Of a DNA stretch of 64,000 bases, positions 24,924 through 33,162 are shown piece after piece. Each line of letters starts with the position of its first letter. Position 1 is the first letter of the stretch. The position numbers and the translations under genes are program-made. The stretch is taken from contig CAXBBW010000014.1 of assembly GCA_963974345.1 (NCBI GenBank), positions 1 through 64,000 of the forward strand. Direction: 5' to 3'. The notes below the pieces were generated by a model. The model was not told the DNA's origin, did not search any database, and saw nothing but the letters and a program-made list of their open reading frames with translations. This DNA is from RHLJ01 sp963974345 (lineage in GTDB: Bacteria > Bacteroidota > Rhodothermia > Balneolales > Balneolaceae).

Positions 24924-25716
24924 GGTTCTTTCCATCTTTATTTTACTAGCCATTTCGATTCCATCAATAGCTCAAAGCTTTGATTTCTTGCCTTCCACTC
25001 CGCGTGGAATGGTTAACGATTACGCGGATATGCTCACTGCTAGTGAGGAGGAAAGGCTAGAACGAAAGCTTATTAATTATCGTGATACTACTACGAATGT
25101 GATTGCTATTGCAACGTTAGAAAGTTTAGAGGAAAACTCCGTCGAAGAAGTAGCATCCTACTTATTTAGTTCTTGGCGTATGTGGGAAGGAGAACGCTAT
25201 AATGGTGTCTTGATATTAATTTCAGAGGGAGATCGAGCGATTCGAATTGAAGTTGGGTATGGATTAGAAGGGGCGATTCCTGATGTAATGGCTAATAGAG
25301 TGTTAAATGATATTATAACCCCTAGTTTTAGAAATCAAGATGTTTATGGCGGTTTAGATCGAGCTACCAGCGCGCTCATTCAGCTTGCCTCGGGAGAGTT
25401 CGAAGGCACCCCTGAAGGACTTCGAAATAATAATGGAAGTGGAATTCCAATCGATGTAATCATCATTATTATCGTGATTATTATTTTTATTGTAACCAGA
25501 GGAGGCCGGGGTGGAAAAGGCAACCGACGAAGAACGTTTGGCCCTTCAGAAGTAGTCGAAGCTCTTTTTTGGAGCCAAGTGTTTGGGGGAGGAAGAAACC
25601 GTGGTGGCGGATTTGGTTCTGGAGGTGGATTCGGTTCTGGCGGCGGTGGATTTGGAGGTTTCTCAGGAGGCGGTGGATTTGGCTCTGGTGGCGGTGGTGC
25701 AAGCGGAGGATGGTAA
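24916..25716 (+). CDS. TPM-domain exported protein, YgcG type, with glycine-rich tail
   Basis: A 266-residue protein with a signal peptide (MRKVLSIFILLAISIPSIAQ), a periplasmic TPM domain (STPRGMVNDYADMLTASEEERLERKL through GGLDRATSALIQLASG), a membrane helix (about residues 174-190, rich in Ile and Val) and a C-terminal tail of almost only Gly, Ser and Phe. The start at 24916 was chosen because it opens the signal peptide and has a good ribosome site (GGGGAGGA) six bases upstream, inside the previous gene. The layout matches YgcG-like proteins that accompany LemA. A strong terminator follows. Confidence 0.93.
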   Translation: MRKVLSIFILLAISIPSIAQSFDFLPSTPRGMVNDYADMLTASEEERLERKLINYRDTTTNVIAIATLESLEENSVEEVASYLFSSWRMWEGERYNGVLILISEGDRAIRIEVGYGLEGAIPDVMANRVLNDIITPSFRNQDVYGGLDRATSALIQLASGEFEGTPEGLRNNNGSGIPIDVIIIIIVIIIFIVTRGGRGGKGNRRRTFGPSEVVEALFWSQVFGGGRNRGGGFGSGGGFGSGGGGFGGFSGGGGFGSGGGGASGGW

Positions 25717-25721
25717 TAAAA

Positions 25722-25751
25722 AGCCCTGAAGTAGACCAATACTTCAGGGCT
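25722..25751. terminator. Bidirectional terminator between convergent genes
   Basis: Perfect 12-bp stem (AGCCCTGAAGTA with TACTTCAGGGCT) and a 6-base loop, flanked by A-rich and TTAAAA sequence. It lies six bases after the TPM gene stop and 27 bases before the stop of the convergent acyl-CoA dehydrogenase gene, serving both. Confidence 0.88.
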
Positions 25752-25777
25752 TAAAATGTAATTTAAGGACATTTAAA

Positions 25778-28270
25778 CTACATTATTTTAGATACGTCTT
25801 TCGTCTCTAAGCCCTTACCAATAGGAGCAGTTGGAGTTTCATACATGTACTCTTCCAACGTAAACTCATCTACTTGAATGGCATCATTTCTTGCATCTTC
25901 GGCTTTTCTAGCTAAATCAGCTTCTTCTTTATTTATAATGCCTTTTTCTAACGCAGGGTCAATTAATTTATCCATTGAAGCTTTTGGCAAATCTCGTTTC
26001 TTCATGGCTACGTACATTTTTTTATAAACAGGACCTGCAGATATAATAAGATTAAGTGCATTTTCATAACGCCCCACAGCCTCTGTTGGATCTTTTGGAA
26101 TATAGGTTCCATCGGTAATACGGTCTCTTTGCTCACCTACGGTTTGCATTGCAGAAGCAACTTTATGACCTAGGTAATCAGATGGATAAGTTCCAATAGG
26201 ATTTACCCTGGACCAAACTCCTGCTAGTCGGAATACCCATGTTAATCCTGGAACTTTGATTTCCTTTAGAATTCCCTCAAATGCAATTTGAATTCTATAG
26301 AAGATATAATCCATTGCCCATTTGAAATAAACTTCGTCTTCTTTTCTTCGTCCTTCAGCTTCAAATCTTCTTAGTGTAGAAGCAGCTAAGTACATATAAC
26401 TAAGTATATCTGCATATCGTCCAGCAATTTTTTCTTTCATTTTAAGAGCTCCGCCATAAGATCCAAGAGCAATATCCGCAAAAAAAGCAAACGAGGCCGA
26501 AGTCCAAGCTAATTTCTTAAAGTATCTGGAGGCTGGACCACCAACTGGAGAACTAGCTAATTTTCCCCGAGTAATACTTAACATAAAGGCACGTGCCTTG
26601 TTTCTTACAACGTGACCAATATGTGCCCAGAAGTTCTCGTCAAAGCCTTTGACATCACCTTCAGTCAGCGCTTTAATTTCATTCAATGCATAAGGATGGC
26701 ATCGAATTGCTCCCTGTCCGAATATCATCAATGTTCTCGTTAGAATATTTGCTCCTTCAACCGTAATCGCTATTGGAAGTGAAACATAGGCATTGGCAAA
26801 TATGTTTCTTGGTCCTCTCGAAATTCCTGCACCACCAACAATATCCATAGAGTCGTTGAGGATTTCTCTCATTAACTCTGTGAAGTTATATTTAGCAATC
26901 GCAGTTACAACAGCAGGTTTTGCTCCTGAATCAAGTCCACCAGTAGTATATCTCCGAGCTGCCTCCATAAAGTACGTGTAACCTCCAATTCGAGCCATTG
27001 GTTCTTCAATACCTTCAAATTTGCCAATATTTAACCCAAATTGCTTTCTGATCATAGCATAAGCACCGACAACACGTGTCGCCATTTTAGCGCCACCTAA
27101 GCTTTGCGCAGGCAGAGAAATACCTCGTCCAACAGCTAGAGATTCCATCAGCATTCTCCAACCATTTCCGGCCCCCTCCTTTCCGCCAATAATGGCATCA
27201 ATAGGTACAATAACATCATTTCCATGAGTTGGACAGTTGTAAAATGGAACACCCAACGGATCGTGACGCATGCCAAGAACGACACCTTTAGTATCTGATG
27301 GTATCAATGCACAAGTGATTCCTAATTCTTCACCTTTACCTAATAAATTCTCAGGATCACGAAGTTTGAAAGCTAATCCAAGAACTGTCGAAATTGCTGC
27401 AAGTGTTATATAGCGTTTATTCCAATTTAATTTTAGATATAACTCACCATCTTTTCCTTTAAAAACTTGTCCATCTGAAGTCATTCCTCCTGCATCAGAT
27501 CCTGCATTTGGCTCTGTAAGTGCAAAACAAGGCATTTCTACTCCAGCAGCTAGTCTTGGTAAGTAATACTCTTTTTGTTTGTCTGTTCCGTAATGCATTA
27601 ATAACTCTGCTGGACCTAACGAGTTTGGAACCATAACAGTAGTAGCTAGAGGTCCACATCGCGAGGCTAGTTTTGCAACAATAGCACTATGTGCTGTGGC
27701 AGAAAACTCATGCCCCCCAAACTTTTTTGGAACGATCAAACCAAAAAAACCTTCCTTCCGCATATAATCCCATGCATCTTCATTAAAATCTTTCTTTACA
27801 AATACATCCCAATCGTTAACCATTTTGCAAAGCGCTTCCACCTGATTGTCAAGAAAATCTTGCTCGTCTTTGGTTAGCTCAGGATAGGCTTCTTTTAGAA
27901 TTCGATTAAAATTTGGTTTACCTGAAAATAGCTCCCCTTCAACCCATACAGTTCCTGCATCAATAGCCGTTTGTTCAGTTTCAGATATGGTTGGAAGAAA
28001 ATTTAAAGCTCCCATTAGTTTCATTAGCGGAGCACTAAGTAGAGTTCTTCGTATTGGTTTAACGTTGAATAGAACAACGCATGCCGTATAGGTAATTATT
28101 AACCAATTTGGTGCATCAAGCCCTGCTAAACCAGCATAACCTACAACTGCCCATAACCATAATGGTACACCTGTATATGCAAAGCTTATTGCTAAAATAA
28201 CCGCCACGCCAACCGAAGCCCATAGTGGCACTTCATATAAAAATCCAAATAGTTCTGTTAATGCTTCCAT
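25778..28270 (-). CDS. fadE: Acyl-CoA dehydrogenase, FadE type
   Basis: An 830-residue enzyme of the first step of fatty-acid beta-oxidation (acyl-CoA to trans-2-enoyl-CoA, FAD-dependent). The length and layout match FadE of Escherichia coli (814 residues): two N-terminal membrane helices (about 15-70), then the acyl-CoA dehydrogenase core with GPAELLMHYGTDKQKEYYLP, CFALTEPNAGSDAGGM, LGMRHDPLGVPFYN and DIVGGAGISRGPRNIF, and a C-terminal DUF1974 domain. It starts 11 bases after the TetR-family gene in the same direction, so the regulator and enzyme are one operon. No other beta-oxidation genes are nearby. Confidence 0.95.
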   Translation of the reverse strand: MEALTELFGFLYEVPLWASVGVAVILAISFAYTGVPLWLWAVVGYAGLAGLDAPNWLIITYTACVVLFNVKPIRRTLLSAPLMKLMGALNFLPTISETEQTAIDAGTVWVEGELFSGKPNFNRILKEAYPELTKDEQDFLDNQVEALCKMVNDWDVFVKKDFNEDAWDYMRKEGFFGLIVPKKFGGHEFSATAHSAIVAKLASRCGPLATTVMVPNSLGPAELLMHYGTDKQKEYYLPRLAAGVEMPCFALTEPNAGSDAGGMTSDGQVFKGKDGELYLKLNWNKRYITLAAISTVLGLAFKLRDPENLLGKGEELGITCALIPSDTKGVVLGMRHDPLGVPFYNCPTHGNDVIVPIDAIIGGKEGAGNGWRMLMESLAVGRGISLPAQSLGGAKMATRVVGAYAMIRKQFGLNIGKFEGIEEPMARIGGYTYFMEAARRYTTGGLDSGAKPAVVTAIAKYNFTELMREILNDSMDIVGGAGISRGPRNIFANAYVSLPIAITVEGANILTRTLMIFGQGAIRCHPYALNEIKALTEGDVKGFDENFWAHIGHVVRNKARAFMLSITRGKLASSPVGGPASRYFKKLAWTSASFAFFADIALGSYGGALKMKEKIAGRYADILSYMYLAASTLRRFEAEGRRKEDEVYFKWAMDYIFYRIQIAFEGILKEIKVPGLTWVFRLAGVWSRVNPIGTYPSDYLGHKVASAMQTVGEQRDRITDGTYIPKDPTEAVGRYENALNLIISAGPVYKKMYVAMKKRDLPKASMDKLIDPALEKGIINKEEADLARKAEDARNDAIQVDEFTLEEYMYETPTAPIGKGLETKDVSKIM

Positions 28271-28281
28271 AATGTGTTTAT

Positions 28282-28884
28282 TTATAATGTTGTAATCCTG
28301 ACCAAAAATCCTTGTACAATATTTTCTATTGATTCCTCAATAAATTTGTCTCTATCAATTCTGCTATCTAATCGTTGATTTAGCACAACTGAAATGACTC
28401 CGTGTAATTGAGCCCAAATTGAGTATGCAGCAATCATTGGGTCTTCCAATTCCATTAAACCTTCTTCAATTCCGTCCGTAATTACACTTCCTAATAAGGC
28501 ATAACCACGCCGGGCTTTTCGAAATTTTTCTTTGGGATAGCGGCTCATTTTACTAGACTGAACCATGTAAATAACCTGATATTTCTCAGGATTGCTTAAT
28601 GCAAAGTCAACATAAGAGCGAACAATGGCTTCAAATTTATCAATAGTTGCATTTTCTTGAGCTGCTCCCTGCTCTATGGCAACACTTAGTTCTTCTACAG
28701 ATTCTTCAATTAAAGTATGAATCAAATGATCTTTATTCTCGAAATAAAGATAAATACTTGTAGCAGAGGCGTCTACTTTCTTAGCAATTTTACGCATTGA
28801 AAGTGATGAATACCCTTCATTAAACAGAAAATGCCTACTAATTTCCAGTATTCGATCTCTTAGTGATTTATCCTCTGTGATCAT
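28282..28884 (-). CDS. TetR/AcrR-family transcriptional regulator
   Basis: A 200-residue repressor with the N-terminal HTH (RDRILEISRHFLFNEGYSSLSMRKIAKKVDASATSIYLYFENKDHL) and a helical ligand domain. The start at 28884 (MITEDKS) was chosen because the longer in-frame start at 28929 would place the palindrome 28898-28912 inside the gene and adds 15 residues unlike the family. It is followed 11 bases later by fadE, so it very likely represses the operon and responds to an acyl-CoA, as FadR-type TetR proteins do elsewhere (inference). Confidence 0.9.
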   Translation of the reverse strand: MITEDKSLRDRILEISRHFLFNEGYSSLSMRKIAKKVDASATSIYLYFENKDHLIHTLIEESVEELSVAIEQGAAQENATIDKFEAIVRSYVDFALSNPEKYQVIYMVQSSKMSRYPKEKFRKARRGYALLGSVITDGIEEGLMELEDPMIAAYSIWAQLHGVISVVLNQRLDSRIDRDKFIEESIENIVQGFLVRITTL

Positions 28885-28897
28885 ATTAAATGAATAG

Positions 28898-28912
28898 GTT
28901 AACGGTGTTAAC
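28898..28912. promoter_or_regulatory. 15-bp palindrome, probable operator of the TetR-fadE operon
   Basis: GTTAAC-GGT-GTTAAC, a perfect repeat of a self-complementary hexamer, 13 bases upstream of the chosen ATG of the TetR gene. A further GTTAAT at 28921-28926 extends it. Position and size fit autoregulation by the TetR protein. Binding is inference. Confidence 0.6.
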
Positions 28913-28968
28913 TTGTCGAAGTTAATCAATCCTTAGAGAAAATCAAGATTTCATTTTTTATATAGAAA

Positions 28969-29625
28969 TTAATCCAAAGAAAAAGACAAGAACCGAATAG
29001 TGCGTCCCTTTTTTAGGTGAAGTCCCTCGTAATAAGTGCGAATAGAGAGGTCTGGATCATTTGGAAATTCTTTATAGACATCTGCAACATCACGGTGAAG
29101 GATCAGCTTTTCACCCTTAATAACCTCTTTTGTAAATTCATATAGTTCTGGGCTATCTGTTTTTAAATTGATTGTTGCACCTGATTTTAGCAAAGGTCTG
29201 TACAACTCTAAGAACTTTGGTGATGTAAGTTTCTTACGATCTTTCTTAAGTTGTGGATCTGGAAAAATAATCCAAACCTCATCAATTTCTTTTTCTGCAA
29301 AAAATTGATCTAAGTGATCAATGTAGGCTCTAAAAAACCGAATATTTTCAAGAGTTTCCTCTTTAGCTTTCATTGCCCCCACCCAAATTCGATTGCCTTT
29401 AATATCAAATCCGATATAATTTTTTTGGGGATGAAACCTCCCTAACCCAACCGAATACTCTCCTTTTCCGCAAGCCAGCTCTAATACTAAAGGATGCTCG
29501 TTTTGAAAAATCTTTGAGTTCCACTCCCCTTTTGGAAATGGATTTTTGCTGTTATAATCAGACCACTCAAACACATTATCGAGTGCCCTAATATCCTCCA
29601 TTCTTTTTTCCTTAACCTTTGGCAT
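28969..29625 (-). CDS. trmB: tRNA (guanine-N7-)-methyltransferase
   Basis: A 218-residue SAM-dependent methylase that makes m7G46 in the variable loop of tRNAs. The SAM site is LVLELACGKGEYSVGLG, followed by YIGFDIKGNRIWVGAMKA, the family signature IDEVWIIFPDPQLKKDRKKLTSP, and INLKTDSPELYEFTKEV. It is last in a tight three-gene run: pdxH ends three bases upstream. Length and motifs are normal for the family. Confidence 0.96.
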   Translation of the reverse strand: MPKVKEKRMEDIRALDNVFEWSDYNSKNPFPKGEWNSKIFQNEHPLVLELACGKGEYSVGLGRFHPQKNYIGFDIKGNRIWVGAMKAKEETLENIRFFRAYIDHLDQFFAEKEIDEVWIIFPDPQLKKDRKKLTSPKFLELYRPLLKSGATINLKTDSPELYEFTKEVIKGEKLILHRDVADVYKEFPNDPDLSIRTYYEGLHLKKGRTIRFLSFSLD

Positions 29626-29628
29626 CTC

Positions 29629-30273
29629 TCACGGTGATAGTCTTTGAATCAGCCAGCTTTCTTTTTCTTGTTTATATGTGATTCGGTCATGCAGGCGACT
29701 TCTTCTGCCTTGCCAAAACTCAAAGTAACTCGGAATAATTTTATATCCTCCCCAGCTTTCGGGCATTGGAACTTTTCCCTCTGGGTATTTTTCAGCAAGC
29801 TTCTTAAATTTTTGATCGAGAAACTCTCTGTTCTCCACTACTTCACTTTGATTGGATGCTAAAGCTCCAATTTGACTCATGTGTGGTCTAGTATTAAAAT
29901 ACGATACACTTTCCTCTCTTGATATTTTTTCAGCTACACCTTCAATCCTAATCTGTCTTTCTAATTCTACCCAAAAAAAACATGCTGAGACATTGGGGTT
30001 TGAGGATATTTCGGAACCTTTATCACTTGCTTGATTAGTAAAAAAGGTAAATCCATTCTCATCAAAGTCTTTCAACAATACAATTCTAGTATGAGGTTTA
30101 AACAAAGTATCTACCGTACTAAGCGACATTGCATTAGGTTCTTTTACTTCAGAATTTACTGCCTCTTCAAACCATTTTCCGAACTGTTGATATGGATTTT
30201 TATCGACTTCAGATTCATCTAAAGTATGCTGACTGTATTCTTGTCTTATTTGTTGAAGATCAATGTTTTTCAT
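29629..30273 (-). CDS. pdxH: Pyridoxamine 5'-phosphate oxidase
   Basis: A 214-residue FMN enzyme that makes pyridoxal 5'-phosphate from pyridoxine or pyridoxamine 5'-phosphate. Recognisable are NPYQQFGKWFEEAV, EPNAMSLSTVD, RIVLLKDFDENGFTFFTN, ACFFWVELERQIRIEG and the C-terminal signature FEFWQGRRSRLHDRITY. It lies two bases after the thioredoxin-like gene and three bases before trmB. PLP produced here would serve the two aminotransferases near the left edge, among others. Confidence 0.96.
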   Translation of the reverse strand: MKNIDLQQIRQEYSQHTLDESEVDKNPYQQFGKWFEEAVNSEVKEPNAMSLSTVDTLFKPHTRIVLLKDFDENGFTFFTNQASDKGSEISSNPNVSACFFWVELERQIRIEGVAEKISREESVSYFNTRPHMSQIGALASNQSEVVENREFLDQKFKKLAEKYPEGKVPMPESWGGYKIIPSYFEFWQGRRSRLHDRITYKQEKESWLIQRLSP

Positions 30274-30275
30274 TT

Positions 30276-30857
30276 TTATCCGAAATAATCGGGTTCGTTA
30301 CCGGGAATCCATTTTATGTTACACCCTATACTGGGAATTTGGGTTGCTAGAAGCTCCCCACCAGATAATACAGCATCTATGGCTTTTTGCAAATCTACAC
30401 CTGTTGCGGGTTTTCCGGTTTCAGGTCTAGTTTCATCAAATTGCCCCCGATAGACTAGCTTTCCTTCCCTATCGAATAGAAAAAAATCTGGAGTACAAGC
30501 AGCCATATAATCTTTGGCAACACTTTGGCTTTCGTCATAGAGATAAGGAAATGGATAATTTTCTTCTTTTACAACTTTCATCATTTCAGAAGGGGCGTCT
30601 TGAGGATACTTTCCAATATCGTTTGAATTTATAGCTATAAAACCAATCCCTTTTTGAATGTAGGTATTTGCTAAACCAACAAGGGCTTTATTAATATGCT
30701 TTACATAAGGACAGTGATTACAAATAAATGCGATAACCGTTCCTTTGGATCTGCTTGAATATTTTTCGAGATTTAGGATTCCTCCAGTTACAATTGGCAA
30801 TGTAAAATCTGGGGCTTTTGTTTCAAGCTCCAACATCATTGATTCTACTGCAGACAT
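30276..30857 (-). CDS. Thioredoxin-like (AhpC/TSA) family protein
   Basis: A 193-residue cytoplasmic thioredoxin-fold protein. The redox motif is C46-NH-C49 in FICNHCPYVKHIN, with the conserved IAINSNDIGKYPQDAPSEM and MAACTPDFFLFDREGKLVYRGQFDETRP (a third Cys at about 121). This group is annotated as thioredoxin family or peroxiredoxin-like; the partner is unknown. First gene of the run with pdxH and trmB. A second methionine lies at residue 7. Confidence 0.88.
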   Translation of the reverse strand: MSAVESMMLELETKAPDFTLPIVTGGILNLEKYSSRSKGTVIAFICNHCPYVKHINKALVGLANTYIQKGIGFIAINSNDIGKYPQDAPSEMMKVVKEENYPFPYLYDESQSVAKDYMAACTPDFFLFDREGKLVYRGQFDETRPETGKPATGVDLQKAIDAVLSGGELLATQIPSIGCNIKWIPGNEPDYFG

Positions 30858-30874
30858 TAATTCCTTGTTTTTTG

Positions 30875-31039
30875 ATGGGTAAATTTATCCCAAATGTTAG
30901 TCTTCTAGATGAAAATACGGCTATTATGGAAGAGGTTAAAGGCAGAAACCGAATTTTAAAAGGTTTTAAAATTTTCTCTCTGGACAAAAAAAATCCCGAC
31001 ACCCAAGAAGAAAATAAAATAGTGGTCATCTATGTTTAA
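30875..31039 (+). CDS. Possible small protein, unknown
   Basis: A 54-residue ORF divergent from the thioredoxin-like gene, beginning MGKFIPNVSLLDENTAIMEEV and ending NKIVVIYV. No family is recognised and no signal or membrane segment is visible. Composition (acidic and basic residues mixed, few repeats) looks protein-like, but only 17 bases separate it from the divergent start codon, leaving little room for a promoter. The rest of this 283-base gap, 31040-31140, shows nothing I can name. Treat as tentative. Confidence 0.3.
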   Translation: MGKFIPNVSLLDENTAIMEEVKGRNRILKGFKIFSLDKKNPDTQEENKIVVIYV

Positions 31040-31140
31040 AAAGCTACTCTCAACTTTGGGCGCCGGGAAGCTACATTTATAAGACGAACGAAAAGCAAAA
31101 TTGTTTCTCTCAATTATTATTTTTTTTGAAAAACATTTTT

Positions 31141-32199
31141 CTAAAATAGGTTTAATTGATCCCCTGAACTTTTTATGAAATGTTCAATAGTCAAAGGGTT
31201 CCTAACTTTATTCAAACCCATTCTTTTTGTTTGAATTTTGAATATATCTTTAATCTGTTTTGAGAAGTTACCATCACCTCTCATTCTTTTACCCCACTCC
31301 GCTTCATAAAGTTTTCCTCCCCTCATATCATATAACCTATTTTTTATTTTCTCTTTTCTATCAGGGAAATGCTGTTCGAGCCAATCAATAAAAATATCTT
31401 TAACTTTATACGGAAGGCGTACAATAATGTAACTAGCTTGAGTAGCTCCTGCATCACTTGCTGCTCTAAGAATATCAGAACATTCGTGATCGGTTAACCC
31501 AGGAATTATAGGCGCCACGTTTACACCAACTGGAATTCCTGCCTCAGCTAACATTTCTATTGCCTTCAATCTTCTATAAGGTCTTGATGTACGTGGTTCC
31601 ATAATCTCTGTTAAGTTTTTATCTAATGAGGTAATGGAAAGCGTAACGCTTACGCAATTATATTCAGCCAATCTTTTTAAATGATCGATATCTCGTGTTA
31701 TCAAAAAATTCTTTGTGATGATGCCTACTGGATTTCTGTAGTCGGCTAAAACTTCTAGGCACTTTCTTGTAATCTCCAATTTTCGTTCTATTGGTTGATA
31801 AACATCGGTAATTCCACTCATTGCTATAACTTGAGGTTCCCATTTAGGAGATATTAGTGTTTTTTTGAGAAGTTCTGGAGCATCGTATTTAACAATAATT
31901 TTAGTCTCAAAATCCAATCCCACTGAAAAACCTAAGTATTCATGAAATGGACGTGCGTAGCAATAAATACAACCATGTTCACATCCCCTGTATGGATTTA
32001 ACCCAGCTTCGAAAGGTATATCGGGACTTTTATTAAAGGAGATAATATTCTTAGTGTCATCCTTAAAAAACTGTGTTTTTTGAGAAGGCTTCTCTCCTGT
32101 TTCTTCATCTAAATCATAATCTATATAGTTCCCTTCAAACCTATTTACTGGATTATCTGAGGCTCCTCTTCCCCTTTTTGGTTTTTGTAGCTGATTCAT
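31141..32199 (-). CDS. Radical SAM protein, PA0069/SplB-like family
   Basis: A 352-residue radical SAM enzyme with the cluster motif C73-EHG-C77-IY-C80 in NPYRGCEHGCIYCYARPFHEYLG, followed by WEPQVIAMSGITDVYQPIERKLEITRKCLEVL and GVNVAPIIPGLTDHE. The family is often called Rv2578c/PA0069 and is distantly related to spore photoproduct lyase; its reaction is unknown. The N-terminus PKRGRGASDNPVNRFE is the typical family opening. It stands alone, with a terminator upstream belonging to the next minus-strand gene. Confidence 0.9.
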   Translation of the reverse strand: MNQLQKPKRGRGASDNPVNRFEGNYIDYDLDEETGEKPSQKTQFFKDDTKNIISFNKSPDIPFEAGLNPYRGCEHGCIYCYARPFHEYLGFSVGLDFETKIIVKYDAPELLKKTLISPKWEPQVIAMSGITDVYQPIERKLEITRKCLEVLADYRNPVGIITKNFLITRDIDHLKRLAEYNCVSVTLSITSLDKNLTEIMEPRTSRPYRRLKAIEMLAEAGIPVGVNVAPIIPGLTDHECSDILRAASDAGATQASYIIVRLPYKVKDIFIDWLEQHFPDRKEKIKNRLYDMRGGKLYEAEWGKRMRGDGNFSKQIKDIFKIQTKRMGLNKVRNPLTIEHFIKSSGDQLNLF

Positions 32200-32270
32200 A
32201 TTTTGAAATTAAATTACACATATATTGTACATATAATTTAATACTTATAGGATAGATCCCAAACAAAAAA

Positions 32271-32299
32271 AGCCCAGAAGCTAAATTAACTTCTGGGCT
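32271..32299. terminator. Rho-independent terminator
   Basis: 10-bp perfect stem (AGCCCAGAAG with CTTCTGGGCT), 9-base loop, with A7 on the left and T5 on the right. On the minus strand it follows the lipoprotein gene whose stop is at 32319. Confidence 0.85.
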
Positions 32300-32318
32300 T
32301 TTTACAAAGGTAGGCTCT

Positions 32319-33116
32319 TTAAGAACAAGCTACATCTTGATAGTTTTCATCCCAACAAGCTTGCTGCCCATTATTATAATTTGTTGAAGTAATTGAGCCT
32401 ACGCCTGTATTTACATCCCAGTGAATTACCGTTTGAGTATCTTCCACTAAATTGCTAAATGAGATTTCTTTTACTGTACCCGAGTACATATAATCGATAC
32501 GGGATATGGTTGTTTCATTAGTACCTTCATATACACTTAACGTAATCATGGTTGTAGTTTCGTCAATACTCCAACTAGATGCCGATATTAGTTGCTCTGT
32601 ATCAGGTCTATATATATTCCATGTTCCATCATTTCCATCATAGGTTGAAGTACCAGAGAAAAGTAATATATCATCCCAATTCACCTGACTGCTAGTAGTA
32701 GAAACATAAAAATTCCATTCTACTTGTTCTCTACCAGTTTGAGCAGTAAGTCGAACTGAAAACGATCCTTGGTTACCAGAAGCAGAATATGTCCATTGCC
32801 ATTCGCCGTCTCCCAAATATTCAGCTTCTTGACCCTCCGCTGCGCTAAGCAATACTTTTGGCACTGCAAAATTTACTTCTAAAATAGCACCTGCCGCAAG
32901 TGCAGATAGGTAGGCAATTCCGATTGTTGTGTCTGATTGTTGAACTGTACTGTTAACCTTATTTTGAGTACTAAGACCATCAAATGTGATTGACATACTC
33001 TCCGATGACGGAATGGTCGGAGCTTCTCCCTCTTGATCATTTGCATCAGAACAAGAAATGAAGATTAATCCTATTGCTAAAAAAAGTGTGGCTAATTTTT
33101 GAGTAATTGTTCTCAT
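32319..33116 (-). CDS. Lipoprotein of unknown function
   Basis: A 265-residue exported lipoprotein: MRTITQKLATLFLAIGLIFISC is a signal peptide with lipobox FISC, followed by an acidic linker (SDANDQEGEAP) and a beta-rich domain of about 230 residues with many Thr, Ser, Tyr and Trp residues, including QWTYSASGNQGSFSVRLTAQ and WNIYRPDTEQLI. I cannot name a domain family. The ATG at 33116 was chosen because it opens the signal peptide and clears the upstream gene, whereas the in-frame start at 33194 would overlap it by 32 bases. Two cysteines near the C-terminus (QQACWDENYQDVACS) could form a disulfide. Confidence 0.75.
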   Translation of the reverse strand: MRTITQKLATLFLAIGLIFISCSDANDQEGEAPTIPSSESMSITFDGLSTQNKVNSTVQQSDTTIGIAYLSALAAGAILEVNFAVPKVLLSAAEGQEAEYLGDGEWQWTYSASGNQGSFSVRLTAQTGREQVEWNFYVSTTSSQVNWDDILLFSGTSTYDGNDGTWNIYRPDTEQLISASSWSIDETTTMITLSVYEGTNETTISRIDYMYSGTVKEISFSNLVEDTQTVIHWDVNTGVGSITSTNYNNGQQACWDENYQDVACS

Positions 33117-33162
33117 AACTATTTTTTTATTAATAACTCTCTTTTTAAACCCAAGAAGTTGG

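Noticed and set aside
25599..25715. Short tandem repeats at the end of the TPM gene as a CRISPR-like or minisatellite array
   Set aside because: They are imperfect GGA/GGT codon repeats encoding a Gly-Ser-Phe tail, a usual property of YgcG-type proteins.
25380..25772. Proline-rich 130-residue frame on the minus strand
   Set aside because: It is the reverse image of the glycine-rich codons of the YgcG-type TPM protein; its composition is an artefact of that repeat.
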